From Aquanectria penicillioides (lineage: Eukaryota; Ascomycota; Sordariomycetes; Hypocreales; Nectriaceae), in contig PYIU01000005.1 of the NCBI GenBank assembly GCA_003415625.1, positions 2,423,001-2,487,000 of the forward strand: a stretch of DNA of 64,000 bases, in the 5' to 3' direction. Shown here in pieces: positions 58,501-64,000 of this stretch. The first letter of the stretch is position 1. Each line of letters starts with the position of its first letter. Below the pieces are notes generated by a model. The model was not told the DNA's origin and searched no databases. It saw nothing but the letters and a program-made list of their open reading frames with translations. Both the position numbers and the translations under genes were made by a program.

Positions 58501-59456
58501 AAAACCTTGCCTAGACGGTAGACACCCGGCTTCTTAACCGAGTATTCCCATTGAAAACCAGACGTTGTTTGATCCAAGGTGTGTTCTCGAATCTGCTTCG
58601 CGACCTTGTTCACCTCCCGTTGGGAAACCTTGATTATATCTTCCTTGTTAGTCTCGAGGTCGATGCGAAGGATTTCGATCTGAGCAGGAACACTGGCGTT
58701 GAAGTAGATGGGCAGAGAAATCCCAGTCTTGCTCTGACCAGACAAGCAAAAGGAGTGGTGTTCAGGGTTGAGGATAGCAGAGCCCTCGGGAAGAATGTTG
58801 ATGATTTGCTTTCCCATAATGAGGGAGTGGTTGTTGAGAATGCTGGAAACCTTGACGTTGTGCTCGGAGACGGAGATTTCACGGTCGTAGAGAACCTTGG
58901 CAAACCCGAGGAGCCATGCCTGCAATGGGATCTAGGGTCAAGTTAACTTATTGCAAATAAAGGCTAGAGTAGCTAGTTGTCGACATACGGGGATGTTGAA
59001 CATCAACATGTAGTTGATAATGACGTGGAGAGAGTAGGCCGTGGTGACAATAGGCTGGGATAGCTCAAGCCATGGTATCCTCAATTCGGGGATGCCAAAG
59101 AGGAAGGCAAAGTCAATGAAGATCCACTTCAGAAACAGCCACCAAGATGTCTCTCCGTCTTCTATGACCTGGAGCCAGTCATACAGCTTCCACGCCCAAA
59201 GCAAAACGTAAACACCAAAAGCGTAGAGACGCTGCTGAGGAGCATCGAGAAGGGTCAAGGGGATGACAGGTTGGCTAGAGGGGGTGGCAGCGGGGGCATT
59301 TTCGGGAGCCAGAGGTAGCTTAGGCGATCTTGAGGTAGAGCTTTTGGCAGAGGAGGTTGAACCGACTGTAGAGGGAGTTTGTTGTTGGTTGTATCGTCGA
59401 GCAGCGGTAGCTGGGGTTGCTGGAAACCCAGACCGCAGGCGGGGAGTCGCGCTCAT
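55573..59456 (-). CDS. POM152: POM152-type pore membrane nucleoporin, with two one-base frame breaks
   Basis: Three exons on minus (59456-58989, 58931-56708, 56658-55573). Pom152 anchors the nuclear pore complex in the pore membrane and forms the luminal ring through Ig-like repeats. Exon 1 has a Ser/Pro-rich cytoplasmic N-terminus, then hydrophobic segments (about residues 75-92, 104-121 and 130-155). Exon 2 begins [18 protein letters not shown] and carries repeated Ig-like modules with GTPP-F-type turns (for example [12 protein letters not shown] and [11 protein letters not shown]). Exon 3 holds the last repeats. Breaks lie in GGGG (plus 56462-56465) after DKNLNP, and in CCC (plus 55813-55815) before [14 protein letters not shown]; one added base at each gives about 1259 residues, close to other Pom152 proteins. 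The exon 2 acceptor could be TAG at 58932 or the CAG at 58920; both keep frame. I prefer the first. Confidence 0.93.
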
Positions 59457-60666
59457 CGCATTCGCATTCCGTGGGGGCTTGTGGGATTAGGAGCGTAATA
59501 GCATCGGAGAGCAATCGCCGGATGTGGGCGGCGATGCGTTGTGGGCGCAGTCAGGGGTTGTGGTGTTTTTGTGGTGATGGTGGTTTTGCACCGTGAACGA
59601 ATGGAGACAGAAATTCCTTTGAGAAAAGCGTCACGTCAGAACGCGACTTGTGAAAAGCCCAAGCCCGAGCAAGCAGGCTGCTACACTTGGCTTGGTGCTA
59701 TGCGGCGCTGCGCTGTGCTGTGCTGTGCCGTGCACTGTCCCAAGTGCTAGAGCTACCCCAGCCCCAGCACCCAATAGAAGGTTTTGGCAGAGGTGATTGG
59801 CTACAAGGCTTCTTTCTACGCTAACCGTCGCCCACTGAAGACCAAAAGTTGACAAGGATAGCGCGCTGAGAAGCTTCTTGATTGGTCGAAAAAAACACAG
59901 AGCAGGTCGCATTCACAATGTCCCCTCTCCCTGAACTGAGCTTAGGTCCCTGTATCCATCCCAGCAAGCAAATATCAATGAGCTATCATCATCTCACACA
60001 CAATGCCTCAGTGAAGACGCCCAACACTCTCACAACAGTGATATTTACAGCCTCTTTTTTTTTCTTTTTTTTTTTCTTGTCTTGAAGTCATATCATAGCC
60101 AGGTTGCAGTCGTTTTCTCAACATCCGCTTCTTCAGCCTGATGGGTTTCCCAGGCAAGCAGCAAGTTACTTCATGCGTCGCGTGAGCCCGCATCCACAAC
60201 AACAAACCCTGGGTGGTAGGGCTGCATTGTGATATGAGGCATACGGGACATGATCACTAGCTATCAATATCAAGATCTCATGTAGAAGGCATCGATTCTC
60301 CGGTTAGTGATCTCCAGCTTCGCTCAATTTTCTTGTCGTCTGCACTGTTCACTCTGGCGACCCTGACGACACCAACACCCTAACACCTGGCGCTGCTCCT
60401 GGGCCTCAACAAAGGAGGAATGCCTGGGGCTCCAACTTGACAATGCATCTACCCTACGTGACATAGAAACCTGTTCAACCAGCATTCTCTCTATCTTCGA
60501 TTGCAGGTGGCCTTCCTCCTCCGCAACAACTACATTACCAGCCTTCTCTCAATCTCATGTAACCCAACCAAGCCCTCCACCTTCACTTTTCACGTGTTGA
60601 TGCTCTCATCACATAATCTCCCAGCATGCCTGTTGTCCGAAACCCCCATGTTCGACATTCTCCATA
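59457..60666. other. Divergent promoter region
   Basis: 1.2 kb between the POM152 and UCH starts; a T/C-rich stretch with T9-T10 runs near 60054-60074. It probably contains both promoters; no element is identified. Confidence 0.55.
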
Positions 60667-62379
60667 ATGCCGACATCAACCGTCGTCTTATCAGATGCCA
60701 TCGCCATGGCTCCCAATACCAAGGCTGACCAGCCTGCACAGGACATTGAGACTTCAGCAGCCAAGCCTTCCCCGCGTCGGTCAGCTCGCGTAGCGGATCG
60801 CCTTACCACCGAGCCCCAAAAGCCAACAGTTTTACTGGCCACTATGGGTGAGCCAAGACGTAACCCAAAACGCAAGGCGAGCGAGGCTACAAATCACGTC
60901 ACCAAGCTCCCAGAGAAGTTACTTGACGAAGCGCTGGCGCCGCTCACCTTGGAGGACATTCAAGAATGGGAGGGCTGGATTGAACTGGAATCAGAACCCG
61001 TGAGAGATGAGTCCTTCTTTCTTCTACGAGTTCTTCGTCTCATCAACTGTTAGGCCTTCTTCAACATTATTCTTCGAGATTTAGGAGTCAAGGATGTCAA
61101 AGCCCAAGAGCTATTCAGCATTGACCAGCATTCCCTCGAACTTCTCCCGTATGTTATCTCCCATTGGGGTTTCGCATATACTCATTCTCCAGCAGGAAAC
61201 CTGTATTTGGTTTAATATTTCTCTTCCAATATATCCCTGGTCACGATGATGTAGAACAGGACGAAGATACCAGCGAAATTTGGTTCGCTAACCAGGTATC
61301 GTTCAGCTTGCCTCCATGATTCCCTCAATCTGTTTTGACACTTGCTTTCAGACGACCGATAACGCATGCGCCACTGTTGCCATGCTCAACATTGTCATGA
61401 ATTCTGAGGGCATTGACCTCGGCAATCAGCTTCGCGAATTTAAAGAATCAACACGACATCTCAATACCGCCCTCCGAGGACACCAGCTCGGTCGAAATAC
61501 ATTTATCCGCTCCATCCATAACTCCTTCGCCCGTCGCATGGACCATCTCAATGCCGACTTATTCTTGGAGAATGAGGCGTGTGATGCAAGGGCCAAGAAA
61601 GCCAAGAAACGTGCCGCCCCGAGGAAGGGTAAGAAGACGTCGGTCCGAAAAAGAAAGGTGAGATCAGAATACGGGTTTCACTTCATCGCATACGTTCCCG
61701 CAGGGGGATATGTCTGGGAGCTGGATGGATTGAAAAGCAAGCCTCATAGGATAGGTAGGTTCCGGCTTCGTGTACGACAGCGAATAAATCTCAACTCACT
61801 TCTCTCCTAGGTGCTATATCCTCCTGGAGCGATTGGACTTGTGTTGCACGACCACAAATTGAAGGACGCATGTTACAGTACGAGGAGAGTTCTATATCCT
61901 TCAATCTCCTTGCCCTATGCCAAAGCCCCCTCGCGTCACATTCTCAAGCTATTGGCCGGGCTGTCGCGTCCTTAAATTACCTCCATAATCAGATGCAAGA
62001 ATGTTCAGACTTCTCTGCACTGATCGCTGCCGAATCCAAACCCCTCGACGTTGATGACGAGTCACAACTTTCTGAATTCAACCTGGCCAAATCAAGTATT
62101 CAAAATGCTGAGGTTCCAGGCAGTCTCAAGGAGCAAATATCACAGCCTGGTTTCAAATCCAGTGATGCATACACACTGCATCAAAATCTAGTCATCGAAG
62201 TCAAGGCCACCATGGGCGAATATCGCGCCGAACTGATGGCTATCGCGGATACTGAGCAGCGTGTCAAGGGCCGCAAGAAGGATTATGGGCCGGCGCTGCA
62301 CAAATGGGTCACAAGATTGGCCGAGAAAGGGGTTTTGGAAGACGTTGTAAAAGCTGCAGGAGAGAAAACAGATCGGTAG
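60667..62379 (+). CDS. UCH-family (peptidase C12) ubiquitin C-terminal hydrolase, UCHL5/BAP1-like
   Basis: Five exons (60667-60999, 61054-61148, 61196-61295, 61352-61754, 61811-62379), 499 residues; introns 54, 47, 56 and 56 bp. A cysteine protease that removes ubiquitin. The catalytic set is visible: oxyanion Gln176 and Cys182 in NQTTDNACATVAML, His286 in GFHFIAYVP and Asp301 in ELDGLK. Before it, EWEGWIELESEP and AFFNIILRDLGVKDV form the opening of the UCH fold. The C-terminal 190 residues carry a helical segment ending KKDYGPALHKWVTRLAEKGVLEDV, like the ULD tail by which UCHL5 binds Rpn13 or INO80 and BAP1 binds ASXL. Unusual are about 85 N-terminal residues of Ser/Pro/basic sequence and a Lys/Arg-rich insert (about 255-278) between Cys182 and His286, in the active-site crossover loop; both suggest a nuclear enzyme. 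Acceptor of intron 2 may be CAG (used here) or the AG three bases earlier. It resembles a proteasome- or chromatin-linked UCH; which one is not settled. Confidence 0.88.
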
Positions 62380-62792
62380 GAGAGTTTTCCACCATTATGC
62401 GCGATGCGATTAGTTCTGGGCAATGCCGCGTCAGGTCTCCCATTCCTCGGAACGATGATTTCAAGAAATGAGGAAATAATGTCAAAAATGGTATTATTGA
62501 CGATTGAAGCTGAACAGATGAAGACAAAACATAGTCAAATCAAGCAGTTGTGTAGCAAATAGCATTCCCAGAGGCCACCGGGGTGGCCTTTTTCTTTTTA
62601 TATCGCACCTTCGACAATCGTCTCACGCCGTGCCAAAGTTGAAACCTCGTCAATCCTCTCTGAACGCCAGCCATGTCCTTAGTGTCTACATGAGGTTCGC
62701 TCTCATGATGTAGTCGAAAATACCCTATTTGTAAGAGATGAAGTAGGAAAAGAAGAAGAGGGAAAGAAAAGGAATAGGGAAATGACTGGCTT
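62380..62792. other. Convergent 3' intergenic region
   Basis: 413 bp between the UCH stop and the FBXO21-like stop; nothing notable. Confidence 0.6.
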
Positions 62793-64000
62793 TTAGTCAT
62801 CGGGATACTGTTCCTTGATGTTCGACACGAAGCTGCATGACCCAGCATCGAACCTTTTAAAAAACTTGCCAGCCAGTGGGAATACACTCTCAGGGACCTC
62901 TCCCGCATCTTCTATAAGCACAATATTGTCCTCGGCGACTACGTGCCGCTCTGGCCCTATGGTGCGGCTAGGTAATGTCAGTGATACGTAGTCTCTAGGG
63001 TAAGTGAAGGTGGCTCACAGGCATGTGTAGAAAGTTTGGTTCCGCGGACGCACCAGGCTGGGCAGGTCAGTGTCGCTGCTGTCTTCTAGCGTTTCGTCAA
63101 TGGACACGGTATGGGGCATGGGCAGCCGGCGCGTACCCTGGTCCGTCCAGCCATTGATAACTCCGATCCATCGATATCGCCTGTGTCGAAACACTTGCCC
63201 AATCTTGTAGGGCACGGGCTGCGGCCCTGCGAGATTTCTCCGGAAGACAGGAGGCGTAACATCATCTAGTCCTCGCACAAGGCCCAATACCTCTCTCGGA
63301 TCGTCCCAGCCTTGAGGACCATGGCGAGCAAATCTCTCCCGCAGGGGCGTGAACTGGTCGTACAATGGAACCAGGTATTTCTCGACAATCCACGCGTCCT
63401 CGTGCCAGCTTTTGGCAAACCGACGGAGGAACGGCTCCAGGCTCTCATCCCATGCGAATTGGTTGACAGGTGTCATCAGGAGCGCCGCCCATAAGGCAGA
63501 ATACAGGGCAGCGTCCAGGTTCATGGTGCCATTTCCACTTATCAGCTGTGTGAGTTCGGGGTCTGCGTGCTCCCGCGCCTCAAAAACTCTGGCTGAGGTG
63601 GCCCTGATGTTACGAGCTGTCCTCATGGCGACAGCAGCAGGTGGCACAGGAGCCAAGAAGGAATCTGTACTTGTTTGCCAGCCAAACTGTGTCAGCATAG
63701 CTTGGAGTGTGGTCAGAGGAATCTCATCATCGGAGCCGTAAGGATCTAGGTACATCATTTCACGAGTTGCGCCATCCTGCATAGCAGGGAGGCCATCCAA
63801 TGTCTTTCCCTGCTCCGCGAAAACGATGGCGTGAACATGTGTGGGAAACGAGCAACACTGGGCCTGCAGCCCCAACCTTTCTGCGATGCAGCAAAAGATG
63901 GCGCTGGAGATGATGGGGATAGATTCGTGGTCCTCATGGCGTAATGCTTGTCCGATGAGACAGTTCCGTAGATTTCGATAACTTCGATCCGGGTTTCGCA
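62793..64000 (-). CDS. FBXO21-like protein with SirB1 and YccV domains (5' end outside window)
   Basis: Partial: two exons in view on minus (>64000-63019 and 62967-62793), the 5' part runs off the right edge. The visible N-terminal part is a SirB1/transglutaminase-like domain: NPDRSYRNLRNCLIGQALRH, then a block containing AIFCCIAERLGLQAQ and FPTHVHAIVF. After it is a helical region (with LDAALYSALWAALLMTPVNQF) and then a YccV/HspQ-like domain (KIGQVFRHRRYRWIGVINGW, continuing to NQTFYTCL-RTIGPERHVVAEDNI after the 51-bp intron, donor GTGAGC, acceptor CTAG). This domain order is that of FBXO21 and its fungal relatives, where an F-box sits at the N-terminus; that part is outside the window, so a role as SCF substrate receptor is expected but not seen. 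The end lies after a stretch containing SNIKEQYPDD. Confidence 0.85.

Overview
This window is nuclear DNA of a filamentous ascomycete, most likely a Sordariomycete and probably Hypocreales. The evidence is about twenty widely spaced eukaryotic genes, short introns of roughly 47-150 bp with GTNNGT-type donors and CTAAC/CTGAC branch sites, and intergenic DNA rich in pyrimidine tracts, homopolymers and short microsatellites. There is no operon structure, rRNA gene, CRISPR array, intact transposon or recognisable secondary-metabolite cluster. The taxonomic call rests on gene architecture and protein resemblance, not on a search.

Layout, left to right: RPAP1/Rba50-like RNA polymerase II assembly factor (minus, 2.5-3.8 kb); a 4 kb pyrimidine-rich gap; Hpc2-like histone-chaperone subunit (plus, 7.9-9.9 kb); GGA-type VHS/GAT/GAE clathrin adaptor (minus, 11.1-13.3 kb); class 3 lipase (plus, 16.0-17.7 kb); a 4.2 kb gene-poor stretch; four-pass membrane protein (plus, 21.9-22.8 kb); TSR3 18S rRNA modifying enzyme (plus, 23.7-24.9 kb); mitochondrial IF-2 (minus, 25.4-28.7 kb); uncharacterised two-pass membrane protein (plus, 29.2-30.3 kb); a 3.3 kb gap; VPS74/GOLPH3 (plus, 33.6-34.9 kb); SURF6/Rrp14 (minus, 36.1-38.0 kb); PDAP1-like acidic protein (minus, 39.4-40.4 kb); a hypothetical protein (minus, 42.5-43.4 kb) and an F-box-like protein (minus, 44.3-45.8 kb); mitochondrial succinyl-CoA:3-ketoacid CoA-transferase (minus, 46.5-48.3 kb); VOC-fold protein (minus, 49.8-50.7 kb); UTP22 (plus, 51.8-55.2 kb); POM152 (minus, 55.6-59.5 kb); UCH-family deubiquitinase (plus, 60.7-62.4 kb); and an FBXO21-like F-box/YccV protein that runs off the right edge (minus, 62.8->64.0 kb).

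The genes are housekeeping functions of several kinds and do not form one pathway. Ribosome biogenesis recurs (TSR3, SURF6/Rrp14, UTP22), as do vesicle traffic at the Golgi (GGA, VPS74), mitochondrial function (IF-2, SCOT), nuclear structure and chromatin (POM152, Hpc2) and ubiquitin biology (UCH, FBXO21-like). I see no new system of linked genes.

The most notable pattern is that four conserved genes between 36.9 and 56.5 kb (SURF6, SCOT, UTP22, POM152) are each broken by one or two single-base losses, six in all, and all six fall in short C or G runs. All six are repaired by one extra base in the run. This looks like sequence or assembly error rather than gene decay, though slippage during expression cannot be excluded from sequence alone. 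A second item is a compact 63-nt three-way-junction inverted repeat at 20289-20351 in otherwise empty DNA.
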